From the NCBI RefSeq assembly GCF_002879885.1, contig NZ_PNYA01000009.1:1-64000 (forward strand): a stretch of DNA of 64,000 bases, read 5' to 3'. How positions within the stretch are numbered: position 1 is the first letter of the stretch; every line of letters starts with the position of its first letter. Of this stretch, positions 24,926 through 35,900 are shown in pieces. The DNA comes from Trinickia dabaoshanensis (lineage in GTDB: Bacteria > Pseudomonadota > Gammaproteobacteria > Burkholderiales > Burkholderiaceae). The translations under genes were made by a program, and so were the position numbers. The notes beneath the pieces are model-generated. The model saw nothing but the letters and a program-made list of their open reading frames with translations. It searched no databases and had not been told where the DNA came from.

Positions 24926-26143
24926 ATGGCCGAGCCCTTCGCCATGCCAGACTTATCGCACAGCCCCGCCCTCCGTACCGCTTGCCTCTCGCGCAAGGCG
25001 CCGCGCCGTGCCTGGCGTTGGAGCGCGTCGCTGGCGGCGGCCCTGGTGCTGCACGGCGCGGCCTTGACGTGGTTCGCCCGGCATCGCGACGCGTTCGCCC
25101 CCGATACGCCCAAGCCGCCGGTGCAGGTAGCGCTCTTGACGCCCCAACCAATCGCGCGCGGCCAGGCCTTCGGCCGGCCGGCACCGGCGCGCACGGAACC
25201 GGTGCGCGCCCGGCGCAGCGGGCAGGCCGGGCCTGCCCCGGTCCTCCATGCGCTAACCTCGGCGCCCGCCGCGCCCGAGGCCACGAGCGCCGCCGGCACC
25301 GCGGCCGGCGGGGCAGCCGCCAGCGCCGCTGCCGCCGCGAGCGCATCCGGCGCCGATTCGGCGCATGCGTCCGCCGCCGCGCCGGCGAGCACACCCCAAG
25401 CAGGCCTTCGGTTTTCGGTCCCGCCCTCGGGGAATTTGCACTACAACACGTTTTACAACGGGGTGGAAAACGCGCCAGGCACGATCCGCTGGTCGAGCGA
25501 CCGCGACGGCTACGAAATGCTCGTGTCGGTGCCGCTGCCGTTCGTCGGCACGTTCACCTACGAAAGCCGTGGCCGCATCGACGCGTTCGGTCTGGCGCCC
25601 GAGCGTTATATCGAAAAGCGCGGCCGCCGCCCCGAGCAGGTCACGACGTTCGATCGCGCCGATAAACGCATCGGCTTCACACGCACGAGCGCGACGCTCG
25701 CACTGCCGAACGGCGCGCAAGACCGCTTCAGCATGGTGATGCAGCTTGCAAGCCTCGTGCGCGGCGATCCCGATACCTACAAACCTGGCGTCACACGCTC
25801 GTTTTACGTCGCCGACGACGATAGCGGGGAGCTTTGGCCGATCGAGACGATCGGCGACGAATCGATTCGGACTGCCGAAGGTTTGCTCGATACACGCCAC
25901 TTTATGAGATTGCCTAGGCACGACGGCGACCGGCGTCGTATCGATGTGTGGCTTGCCCCTTCGCTAGGCTGGCTACCCGCACGTATCATGCAAACAGAAC
26001 CGAACGGCTCGCAGATCGAACTGGTGTGGCGTGGTCCCTTGCGCCCCCCGGGCGCGGAAAATGCAACATCCGTGGCAAAGACACCGGATGACTCGTCCGA
26101 TGCCCCGGCAGCCGAACCCGGGCCGGCGCGCGAACACCCCTAA
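24926..26143 (+). CDS. DUF3108 domain-containing exported protein
   Basis: About 405 residues, function unknown. Seen: an uncleaved or cleaved N-terminal hydrophobic segment (WRWSASLAAALVLHGAALTWF), an Ala/Pro-rich linker (about 80-165), then the DUF3108 domain: SGNLHYNTFYNGVENAPGTI, FTYESRGRIDAFGLAPERYIEKR and DVWLAPSLGWLPARIMQTEPNGSQIEL. Start is uncertain: ATG 24926 or 24944 fit better than the upstream TTG at 24827. DUF3108 proteins are predicted to lie in the periplasm; no job is established. Confidence 0.78.
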   Translation: MAEPFAMPDLSHSPALRTACLSRKAPRRAWRWSASLAAALVLHGAALTWFARHRDAFAPDTPKPPVQVALLTPQPIARGQAFGRPAPARTEPVRARRSGQAGPAPVLHALTSAPAAPEATSAAGTAAGGAAASAAAAASASGADSAHASAAAPASTPQAGLRFSVPPSGNLHYNTFYNGVENAPGTIRWSSDRDGYEMLVSVPLPFVGTFTYESRGRIDAFGLAPERYIEKRGRRPEQVTTFDRADKRIGFTRTSATLALPNGAQDRFSMVMQLASLVRGDPDTYKPGVTRSFYVADDDSGELWPIETIGDESIRTAEGLLDTRHFMRLPRHDGDRRRIDVWLAPSLGWLPARIMQTEPNGSQIELVWRGPLRPPGAENATSVAKTPDDSSDAPAAEPGPAREHP

Positions 26144-26290
26144 ACCGGCGGCTCGCGCGTGCCGTTATCAAGTGTGTCGAGGCACACGGACGATCCTCGA
26201 TGTTTTCCCTTGCCGCTCGAACGTTTTGCATGATTGGGGTCTAACTTATAGGTCGACGACGCTTGAGACTTGCGGTTGTGGTCGGGGGGC

Positions 26291-26311
26291 GAACATTTAG
26301 TTGCAATGTTC
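26291..26311. promoter_or_regulatory. Perfect inverted repeat GAACATT-N7-AATGTTC upstream of DUF3567 gene
   Basis: Seven-base arms in an AT-richer patch 110 bases before the DUF3567 start. Just downstream two TTTAAG copies (26320 and 26331) lie 11 bases apart, one helical turn. Together they look like a regulatory region for the small gene; the binding protein is unknown. Confidence 0.5.
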
Positions 26312-26420
26312 CAACCCGTTTTAAGCGTCGTTTAAGACCCACCCCTTGAAATTCCATGCAACACGCTCCACGTACTGGGCGGAAAACGGCCAGGAGCCAA
26401 TCGGAATAAGGAGTGTCGCC

Positions 26421-26678
26421 ATGCAAATGATCTACAACAGCCCCAACTATTGTGTCGTCGAGTTCGCACCGCAATCGGACCACCTGGCGATGAACGCAGG
26501 TGGCTACGAAATCGTAGACAAAAACACGCAGCGCGAGATCTTCATCGACGGTGCGATGGCGGCACAGTTTCGAGAGCACGTACGCAAACTGATCGAGGAA
26601 GAGCCCACGCTCGACGAAGTAGACGAGTTCCTCGGTCAATTCGACAGCTTGATGACCCAGCCCGTGGTTCTGCACTGA
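26421..26678 (+). CDS. DUF3567 family protein
   Basis: 85-residue protein found, to my knowledge, mainly in Burkholderiales; function unknown. Seen: MQMIYNSPNYCVVEFAP at the N-terminus, GGYEIVDKNTQREIFIDG in the middle and EEPTLDEVDEFLGQFDSLM near the end. The ATG at 26421 has AAGGAG about nine bases upstream. A strong terminator follows 38 bases after the stop, so it is a single-gene transcript. Codons look like a well-expressed gene. Confidence 0.85.
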   Translation: MQMIYNSPNYCVVEFAPQSDHLAMNAGGYEIVDKNTQREIFIDGAMAAQFREHVRKLIEEEPTLDEVDEFLGQFDSLMTQPVVLH

Positions 26679-26716
26679 CGGTCGACAGGCCGTAAGGCGG
26701 CACGACATCCCCATCG

Positions 26717-26751
26717 AACCCCGTCCGGCTTGCCGGACGGGGTTTTCTTTT
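26717..26751 (+). terminator. Rho-independent terminator after DUF3567 gene
   Basis: A 13-base perfect stem (AACCCCGTCCGGC paired with GCCGGACGGGGTT) with a two-base loop, followed by TTTTCTTTT. Textbook intrinsic terminator. Confidence 0.95.
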
Positions 26752-26808
26752 GGGCGTTGCCCGCTGCCCCGGTCCGGCGCCCCACCGGCGGGCGTAGCCG
26801 CCAGCCGC

Positions 26809-26814
26809 TACAAT
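26809..26814 (+). promoter_or_regulatory. -10-like TACAAT of the metH operon
   Basis: TACAAT overlaps the first ATG (26813) of the open frame, which argues that translation begins at the later ATG at 26855. No clear -35 element. Confidence 0.4.
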
Positions 26815-26854
26815 GACGCTTTCCCCGATTACGCCACGAACGAGCCCGCTCGCC

Positions 26855-27904
26855 ATGAATCCGTCCGCCACCGCATCCACGCCCTACACGCGAGGCGCCG
26901 CGCTGCCCGCGCTGCTCGCCTCGCGCATCCTGATTCTGGACGGCGCGATGGGCACGATGATCCAGCGCTACAAGCTCGACGAAGCGCGCTATCGCGGCGA
27001 ACGCTTCAAGGACTACGGGCGCGACGTGAAAGGCAACAACGAGCTGCTCTCGCTCACGCAACCGCAGATCATCGCCGAGATCCACGAGCAATATCTGGCG
27101 GCCGGCGCGGACATCATCGAAACGAATACGTTCGGCGCCACGACGGTCGCCCAGGCCGACTACGGCATGGAGTCGCTCGCGCGCGAGATGAACCTCGCCT
27201 CAGCCAAGCTGGCGCGCGAGGCGTGCGACAAATACTCGACGCCGGACAAGCCGCGCTTCGTCGCGGGCGCGATCGGACCGACGCCGAAAACGGCCAGCAT
27301 TTCCCCCGACGTCAACGATCCCGGCGCGCGCAACGTCACGTTCGATGAATTGCGCGCGGCCTACTACGAGCAGGCGCAAGCACTGCTCGAGGGCGGCGCG
27401 GATCTGTTCCTCGTCGAGACGATCTTCGACACGCTCAATGCGAAGGCCGCGCTCTTCGCGCTGGACGAATTGTTCGAGAACACGGGGCAAGTGCTGCCGG
27501 TGATGATTTCGGGCACGGTGACCGACGCCTCGGGCCGCATTTTGTCGGGGCAGACGGTCGAAGCGTTTTGGAATTCGCTGCGTCACGCGAAACCGCTGAC
27601 GTTCGGGCTCAATTGCGCGCTCGGCGCCGCGTTGATGCGCCCGTACATCGCCGAGCTCGCCAAGATTTGCGACACGTACGTGTCGTGCTATCCCAATGCG
27701 GGCTTGCCGAACCCGATGAGCGACACGGGCTTCGACGAAACGCCCGAGGACACGTCGCGCCAGTTGAAGGAATTCGCGCAAGCCGGGCTCGTGAATCTCG
27801 CCGGCGGGTGCTGCGGCACGACGCCCGAACACATCGCGGCCATCGCCAAAGCGTTGAGCGGCGTGAAGCCGCGCGCGTGGGCACATTATCGCGACGCGGC
27901 TTGA
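26855..27904 (+). CDS. metH: Methionine synthase MetH, N-terminal homocysteine-binding subunit
   Basis: 349 residues covering only the homocysteine S-methyltransferase module of B12-dependent methionine synthase. Seen: [26 protein letters not shown], the zinc ligands in [11 protein letters not shown] and [10 protein letters not shown]. The frame starts at 26813, but that ATG sits in a -10-like box; the ATG at 26855 fits better. The second part of MetH follows 55 bases downstream, with an intergenic stop and new start, so the enzyme is made as two chains. Confidence 0.93.
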   Translation: MNPSATASTPYTRGAALPALLASRILILDGAMGTMIQRYKLDEARYRGERFKDYGRDVKGNNELLSLTQPQIIAEIHEQYLAAGADIIETNTFGATTVAQADYGMESLAREMNLASAKLAREACDKYSTPDKPRFVAGAIGPTPKTASISPDVNDPGARNVTFDELRAAYYEQAQALLEGGADLFLVETIFDTLNAKAALFALDELFENTGQVLPVMISGTVTDASGRILSGQTVEAFWNSLRHAKPLTFGLNCALGAALMRPYIAELAKICDTYVSCYPNAGLPNPMSDTGFDETPEDTSRQLKEFAQAGLVNLAGGCCGTTPEHIAAIAKALSGVKPRAWAHYRDAA

Positions 27905-27959
27905 AACGCGCGTTGCCACGCTCTTTGTCCACGCTTACCGCCATCCATCGACGAGAACC

Positions 27960-30677
<2,718 letters not shown>

Positions 30678-30697
30678 CCGCTCGAAGGAAAAAGAAA

Positions 30698-30736
30698 AGC
30701 CCGGTTCGCGCGAGCATGCGTGAACCGGGCTTTTTT
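30698..30736. terminator. Bidirectional terminator between metH and DUF1840 gene
   Basis: AGCCCGGTTC (30698-30707) pairs with GAACCGGGCT (30722-30731) and is followed by six T on the plus strand; an A-rich run precedes it, giving T on the minus strand. It lies between convergent genes and can serve both. Confidence 0.9.
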
Positions 30737-30787
30737 CCGACTAAATCGGCAACGCTTACCGCGGGGCCGAGGTGCGCGCTTGACGGC

Positions 30788-31114
30788 TCAAACGCCCCAG
30801 AGAACGTCGGCGTTTTCGCGTTGCGCCTCGCGCAGCATGTCGAGAAACGGGAAAGCGCGCTGCGCGAGGCCGATCGGCAACTCGTGCGGCTCGTGCCCTT
30901 CTTCCCCTTCGTGGAAGTGCCCTTCGTGCTCGGCAATCTCCCGCTTGTCCGTCACGATCGCCGCCTCGAGCTTCGAAATCGCCTGGGGCAATTCGTCGTG
31001 AGTAATCACGCCGCGCGCACCCAACTGCTTGCCGACGATGCCGACGAGATACTGAGCCAGATTTTCGAGCATGACGACATCCGGCGCCGCACGACATTTA
31101 AATGTAATCAACAT
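30788..31114 (-). CDS. DUF1840 domain-containing protein
   Basis: 108 residues, function unknown, a betaproteobacterial family. Seen: MLITFKCRAAPDVVMLENLAQYLVGIVGK at the N-terminus, a His/Glu-rich middle (EHEGHFHEGEEGHEPHELP) that could bind metal, and a C-terminal LAQRAFPFLDMLREAQRENADVLWGV. Divergent from argS with 275 bases between, including a palindrome near 31250. Confidence 0.85.
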   Translation of the reverse strand: MLITFKCRAAPDVVMLENLAQYLVGIVGKQLGARGVITHDELPQAISKLEAAIVTDKREIAEHEGHFHEGEEGHEPHELPIGLAQRAFPFLDMLREAQRENADVLWGV

Positions 31115-31234
31115 GATGGACCCGTTTCCTTCGTTTTGTTTACCACGCCTGACAGCGTCATGACACCGCTTGCCCCAGGCAGCGCGGCCCGCGCCGAACC
31201 GCGCCGGCCGCGCCCTCCCTTGGCGGACGCCTCA

Positions 31235-31261
31235 TTGAGACATATTAGCACCTGCTAAAAT
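31235..31261 (+). promoter_or_regulatory. Candidate argS promoter with TTAGCA-CC-TGCTAA palindrome
   Basis: TTGAGA (31235-31240) and TAAAAT (31256-31261) are 15 bases apart, somewhat short. A perfect palindrome TTAGCA-CC-TGCTAA (31245-31258) lies across the spacer and -10 box, where a repressor would block transcription. On the minus strand the same patch offers TAATAT as a possible -10 for the DUF1840 gene. Confidence 0.45.
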
Positions 31262-31389
31262 CCGGCTAGAGATAAACGCGCGCGTTCGCGCAGCGCGAGC
31301 GCGAAGATGGCGAGACCGCCGGTTCGCCCTCCCCGCCAACCCATCGCGTCCGCCCCGCGGACTGCTCAAGCCGACCGTACTGAAACAGC

Positions 31390-33165
31390 ATGCTGCCCGC
31401 ACACAAACAAAATCTCGAAGCCTTGCTCGCCGCCAGCGTCCAGCAAGTCGTCACCGAATCGAACGGCGTCGCCGCCGTCAAGCCCGCGATCGCGCTCGAC
31501 CGCCCGAAGGCCGCCGCCCATGGCGACGTCGCCTGCAACGTCGCCATGCAGATCGCCAAGCCGCTGCAAAAGAATCCGCGCGAACTCGCCCAGCGCATCG
31601 TCGATGCGCTGCTCGCTCAGCCGGCCGCCAAGGACCTGATCGATGCGGCCGAGATCGCCGGCCCCGGCTTCATCAACCTGCGGCTCACGTCCAAGGCGAA
31701 GCAAGCGGTCGTCGGCGCGGTGATCGCCGAGGGCGCCGGCTTCGGACGCTCGACTCACGGCGCCGGCAAGCGCGTGCTCGTCGAATTCGTCTCGGCGAAC
31801 CCCACCGGTCCGCTGCACTTGGGCCACGGCCGCCAAGCGGCGCTCGGCGACGCACTGGCGAACGTGCTCGCGAGCCAAGGCTACGGCGTTCACCGCGAGT
31901 TCTACTACAACGACGCCGGCGTGCAGATCCATACCCTGGCCGTCTCCACGCAGGCGCGCGCGAAGGGCGTAAAGCCCGGCGATGCCGGCTGGCCGGAAGC
32001 CGCCTACAACGGCGAGTACATCGCCGACATCGCCCACGATTACATGAACGGCGAGACGGTGGCGGCCAAGGACGGCGAGCCGGTCAAGGGCAAGGGCGAC
32101 ATCGACGATCTCGACGCGATCCGCAAGTTCGCCGTGGCCTATCTGCGCCACGAGCAAGACATGGACTTGCAGGCATTCGGCGTGAAGTTCGACCGCTACT
32201 ATCTCGAGTCGTCGCTCTACACGGAAGGGCGCGTCGCGCAGACCGTCGATGCGCTCGTGGCCGCGGGCAAGACCTTCGAGCAAGACGGCGCGCTATGGCT
32301 GCGCACGACCGAATACGGCGACGACAAAGACCGCGTGATGCGCAAATCCGACGGCACGTACACCTATTTCCTGCCCGATGTCGCTTATCACGTCACCAAG
32401 TGGGAGCGCGGCTTCGAAAAGGTCATCAACGTACAAGGCTCGGATCACCACGGCACGATCGCACGCGTGCGCGCGGGCTTGCAGGCGCTCGGCGTCGGCA
32501 TCCCGAAGGGCTATCCCGACTACGTGCTGCATAAGATGGTCACCGTGATGCGCGACGGCCAAGAGGTGAAAATCTCGAAGCGCGCCGGCAGCTACGTGAC
32601 CGTGCGCGACTTGATCGAATGGTCGGGCGGCGCGGTGCCGGGACAGGAAGCCGCGCCCGATCTGCTCGACGAGGCGACCATTCAGCGCGGGCGCGATGCC
32701 GTGCGCTTCTTCCTCATTTCGCGCAAGGCCGACACCGAGTTCGTGTTCGACGTCGATCTCGCGCTCAAGCAAAACGACGAGAACCCGGTTTATTACGTCC
32801 AATACGCGCACGCGCGCATTTGCTCGATTCTCGCCGAATGGAAGACGCGCTACGCGGGCGACGAAGCGAGCCTGCCGCAAACGGACGTCTCGGTGCTCAC
32901 GAGCGCGCGCGCCATGTCGCTCATGCACAAGCTGGCCGAGTATCCCGACATGCTCACGCATGCGGCGTCGGAACTCGCGCCGCATGCGATCGCGTTCTAT
33001 CTGCGCGAGCTCGCGAGCGAATTCCACTCGTTCTACAATGCCGAGCGCGTTCTCGTCGATTCCCAAGCGGAACGCGACGCCCGTATCGCGCTGCTCGCGG
33101 CGACGCGCCAAGTGCTCGCCAACGGGCTCGCGATCATCGGCGTGTCCTCTCCGGCCAAGATGTAA
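31390..33165 (+). CDS. argS: Arginyl-tRNA synthetase ArgS
   Basis: Class I synthetase charging tRNA-Arg; 591 residues, normal length. Seen: the N-terminal Add1 domain, the HIGH-type motif [12 protein letters not shown] (about 138-149), the [10 protein letters not shown] segment, the KMSKS-type motif KISKRAG and a C-terminal anticodon-binding domain with [13 protein letters not shown]. Start ATG at 31390 without a strong ribosome binding site. Confidence 0.97.
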   Translation: MLPAHKQNLEALLAASVQQVVTESNGVAAVKPAIALDRPKAAAHGDVACNVAMQIAKPLQKNPRELAQRIVDALLAQPAAKDLIDAAEIAGPGFINLRLTSKAKQAVVGAVIAEGAGFGRSTHGAGKRVLVEFVSANPTGPLHLGHGRQAALGDALANVLASQGYGVHREFYYNDAGVQIHTLAVSTQARAKGVKPGDAGWPEAAYNGEYIADIAHDYMNGETVAAKDGEPVKGKGDIDDLDAIRKFAVAYLRHEQDMDLQAFGVKFDRYYLESSLYTEGRVAQTVDALVAAGKTFEQDGALWLRTTEYGDDKDRVMRKSDGTYTYFLPDVAYHVTKWERGFEKVINVQGSDHHGTIARVRAGLQALGVGIPKGYPDYVLHKMVTVMRDGQEVKISKRAGSYVTVRDLIEWSGGAVPGQEAAPDLLDEATIQRGRDAVRFFLISRKADTEFVFDVDLALKQNDENPVYYVQYAHARICSILAEWKTRYAGDEASLPQTDVSVLTSARAMSLMHKLAEYPDMLTHAASELAPHAIAFYLRELASEFHSFYNAERVLVDSQAERDARIALLAATRQVLANGLAIIGVSSPAKM

Positions 33166-33206
33166 CACATCGCGCGGGTTCGCCGCGCGCCGCCGCGCGC
33201 CATCGC

Positions 33207-33212
33207 TATAAT
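33207..33212 (+). promoter_or_regulatory. Consensus -10 TATAAT upstream of SPOR-domain gene
   Basis: A perfect TATAAT inside GCTATAATCGG, about 80 bases before the SPOR-protein ATG. The -35 region is GC-only and unrecognisable. Confidence 0.5.
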
Positions 33213-33294
33213 CGGTGGCCGCCCTTCTCGCGGCCTGACGCTAGGCATGCGCCGGGCGCCGCCCTCCGGGCTTCTTTCGCAGGTGATTCAGACA

Positions 33295-34158
33295 ATGGCA
33301 AAACCGAGCCGTACCGCGCCACGCAGCACGTCCCCCAAGGGGAAACAGCACGCCGATTCGCAAAGCGGACGTCCGTCGGGACGAAGCGCCGCCCCTCGGG
33401 CAGCGAAGCAAAGCGGAAGCACGTTTCTCGGCATCGTGCTGGGGTTGATCGTCGGCCTGGCGATCGCCGTCGTGGTGGCGCTGTACATCACGCGCGCGCC
33501 CACGCCTTTCGTGGCCAAGGTGGCCCCCGGCGGCGCCTCCGAGGCCGGAACGATCGAGCAGCAATACGACCCGAACCGCGCGCTGCAAGGCAAGTCGCCC
33601 GGGCAGCCCGTGCCGCAGGCCGCTCAGCAAACGCCTCCGCCGAATACGGCCCCCGGCCAATCGTCCGGGCAGCCGGCCACGCCGGCGCAAGCGCCAGGCT
33701 TGCTGCAAGAGCCGCAAATCGTCGAAGTGCCGTCCGCGAACGGCGCTTCGAACGCGGCGGCCAATGCAGCCAGCGCGCCCGCGCAACAGCAGCCGGCCCA
33801 AGCGAACGGCCAAAACCCGGCACAGCAGAAAAAGCCCGCGCAAACGGCGAACGCGGCGCCCGCGGTCACGCCGAACGCCAATAACGCGGCGCATCCGGCG
33901 GCCGGCGCGAACGACGCGAATACGGGCTACTTCCTGCAAGTCGGCGCCTATAAGACGGCGGCCGACGCCGAGCAACAACGCGCGCGCTTGGCATTCCAAG
34001 GCTTCGAATCGAAGGTATCGCAACGCGACGCCGGCGGTGTCACGTATTTCCGCGTGCGCATCGGACCGTTCTCGAAATTCGACGAAATGAATGCGACGCG
34101 CCAACGCCTGTCCGATGCCGGCATCGACACGGCGGTGATCCGCTTTACCAAGCAGTAA
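33295..34158 (+). CDS. SPOR domain-containing cell-division-type protein
   Basis: 287 residues, FtsN-like architecture. Seen: a basic cytoplasmic N-terminus, one membrane helix (STFLGIVLGLIVGLAIAVVVALYIT, about 40-64), a long Pro/Gln/Ala-rich periplasmic linker, and a C-terminal SPOR domain GYFLQVGAYKTAADAEQQRARLAFQGFESKV with FRVRIGPFSKFDEM, which binds denuded septal peptidoglycan. The frame extends 16 codons upstream; ATG 33295 is the natural start. Downstream of argS, as often in Burkholderiaceae. Confidence 0.9.
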   Translation: MAKPSRTAPRSTSPKGKQHADSQSGRPSGRSAAPRAAKQSGSTFLGIVLGLIVGLAIAVVVALYITRAPTPFVAKVAPGGASEAGTIEQQYDPNRALQGKSPGQPVPQAAQQTPPPNTAPGQSSGQPATPAQAPGLLQEPQIVEVPSANGASNAAANAASAPAQQQPAQANGQNPAQQKKPAQTANAAPAVTPNANNAAHPAAGANDANTGYFLQVGAYKTAADAEQQRARLAFQGFESKVSQRDAGGVTYFRVRIGPFSKFDEMNATRQRLSDAGIDTAVIRFTKQ

Positions 34159-34314
34159 CGCACAGGTGGCGACCCGCCGTCTTCCGATGAACCATGCGGG
34201 GACGGCGCGAGTCTCATTCGGCAGCGGGTGCCGCGACGCGCATGTGCCGATAAGGCCAGCCGCCACGGTGTCGGCAGCAAGGCGTTCAACGTTCATCGTA
34301 CCCACGAGCCCACA

Positions 34315-34962
34315 ATGAAAAAACTGATCCGCACGCTTTTGTTTTCCGTCAGCCTGGCCGTCGTCGGCGCGGGCGTCGCGCAAGCTTCTCCGTCCGCCCC
34401 CGTCGCGTCGAAGGACTACACGGTCCTGAAAACGCCGCAGCCGGTCGACGTGCCCGCCGGCAAGATCGAAGTCATCGAATTCATGTGGTACGGCTGCCCG
34501 CACTGCAACGAGTTCGACCCGTACCTCGAAAAATGGGTGAAGGCACTGCCGCCGGACGTCGTGTTCAAGCGCGTGCCCGTCGCCTTTCGCGACGATTTCA
34601 TCCCGCATTCGAAGCTCCTTCACGCACTCGACGCGCTGGGCCTCGTGCAACAACTGACGCCGGCCGTCTTTCATGAAATCCATGTCAACAAGAACTATCT
34701 GCTGACGCCGGAAGACCAGGCCAAATTCCTGGCTACGAAGGGCGTGGATCCGAAGAAATTCCTGGCCGCGTACAACTCGTTCTCCACCCAGGCCGAGCTG
34801 AACCGCGATAAGCAAATGATCCAGGACTACAAGATCGACGGCGTGCCGACGCTGGCCGTGCAGGGCAAGTACGAGACGGGCCCGGCCGCAACCGATAGCC
34901 TGACCGGCACGATCCAAGTGCTCGACTATCTCGTGTCGCAAGTGCGCGCGAAGAAGATGTGA
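34315..34962 (+). CDS. dsbA: Thiol:disulfide interchange protein DsbA
   Basis: Periplasmic oxidase that makes disulfide bonds; 215 residues. Seen: signal peptide ending AQA (about residue 24), thioredoxin-fold active site WYGCPHCNEF with Cys61 and Cys64, and the cis-Pro loop DGVPTLAVQGKY. The ATG at 34315 fits the signal peptide. The stop is followed at once by the SDR gene. Confidence 0.95.
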   Translation: MKKLIRTLLFSVSLAVVGAGVAQASPSAPVASKDYTVLKTPQPVDVPAGKIEVIEFMWYGCPHCNEFDPYLEKWVKALPPDVVFKRVPVAFRDDFIPHSKLLHALDALGLVQQLTPAVFHEIHVNKNYLLTPEDQAKFLATKGVDPKKFLAAYNSFSTQAELNRDKQMIQDYKIDGVPTLAVQGKYETGPAATDSLTGTIQVLDYLVSQVRAKKM

Positions 34963-34979
34963 TGCACGCGGGTGCCGGT

Positions 34980-35759
34980 ATGAACTCTCCGTCCAAAGTC
35001 TTCATCACCGGCGCCTCGAGCGGCATCGGTCTTGCCCTTGCCGAGCAATACGCGCGGCAAGGCGCCACGCTCGGGCTCGTGGCTCGCCGCCTCGATGCCC
35101 TCGCCGAGTTGGCTCGCCGCTTCCCCCAAGTTTCCATCTCCACCTATTCGGCCGACGTGCGCGATACGCAAGCGCTCGCGCACGCGGCCGCGCAGTTCAT
35201 CGGCGAACATGGCTTGCCCGATATCGTTATCGCCAACGCCGGCATCAGCAAGGGCGTGGCGACCGGCTACGGCGATCTCGAGACATTCCGCGAAGTCATG
35301 GACGTCAATTGCTTCGGCATGGCGGCCACGTTCGAACCGTTCGTCAGGGCGATGACCGAGGCGCGGCGCGGCACGCTCGTCGGCATCGCGAGCGTAGCCG
35401 GCGTGCGCGGGTTGCCCGGCTCGGGTGCCTACAGCGCATCGAAGGCGGCCGCACTGACCTATCTCGAATCGCTGCGCGTGGAGATGCGCCCGTTCGGCGT
35501 AGCGGTCGTGACGATCGCCCCGGGCTATATCCGCACGCCGATGACGGCCCACAATCCGTATCGCATGCCGTTTCTGATGGACGCCGAGCGCTTTGCGCAG
35601 AAAGCCGCCGCGGCCATCGCGAGAAAGACCCGGTTCGCCGTATTGCCTTGGCCGATGGGGATCGTCGCGGTCTTGCTCCGATGCTTGCCGCGCTGGCTAT
35701 ACGACCGCCTTTTCGAAAAAGCACCGAGAAAGCCGCGGGCGGTGGGCGAGGCGCGCTAA
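34980..35759 (+). CDS. Short-chain dehydrogenase/reductase (SDR)
   Basis: 259-residue classical SDR. Seen: the nucleotide-binding TGASSGIGLALA, IANAGISKG, catalytic Ser region GIASVAGVRG and the YSASK catalytic pair. ATG 34980 gives the normal N-terminus (MNSPSKVFITGASSGIG); ATG 34962, overlapping the dsbA stop, is possible and would add six residues. The C-terminus carries a hydrophobic patch (FAVLPWPMGIVAVLLRCLPRWLYDRLF) that may associate with membrane. Substrate unknown. Confidence 0.88.
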   Translation: MNSPSKVFITGASSGIGLALAEQYARQGATLGLVARRLDALAELARRFPQVSISTYSADVRDTQALAHAAAQFIGEHGLPDIVIANAGISKGVATGYGDLETFREVMDVNCFGMAATFEPFVRAMTEARRGTLVGIASVAGVRGLPGSGAYSASKAAALTYLESLRVEMRPFGVAVVTIAPGYIRTPMTAHNPYRMPFLMDAERFAQKAAAAIARKTRFAVLPWPMGIVAVLLRCLPRWLYDRLFEKAPRKPRAVGEAR

Positions 35760-35788
35760 GCCGCGATCCTTGGCGGGCCCTCGCAAGC

Positions 35789-35801
35789 ATATCGATATAA
35801 A
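35789..35801 (+). promoter_or_regulatory. ATATCGATAT palindrome with overlapping TATAAA
   Basis: A ten-base perfect palindrome (35789-35798) runs into TATAAA (35796-35801), a plausible -10 box 100 bases before the solute-binding protein gene. No clear -35. Confidence 0.35.
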
Positions 35802-35900
35802 CGGAGCGTCGTTGTCGATGCCGCGCGCTTGGGCTAAGCTCATTGGCTCGCTGCCTCGCCGCGCTCGTGCGCGGCTGCACCCGTCCGAAACGGAGACCTC

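Noticed and set aside
26679-26854. Cobalamin or S-adenosyl riboswitch before metH
   Set aside because: The leader is only about 40 bases after the inferred start and the preceding structure is a plain terminator; no room for a riboswitch.
33181-33200. Tandem CGCCGCGCGC repeat as a functional element
   Set aside because: Two perfect copies of a GC-only decamer in a GC-rich intergenic spot; likely compositional.
33241-34941. 566-codon minus-strand frame over SPOR and dsbA genes
   Set aside because: Opposite two clear genes with signal peptide and CPHC motif; Arg-rich shadow.
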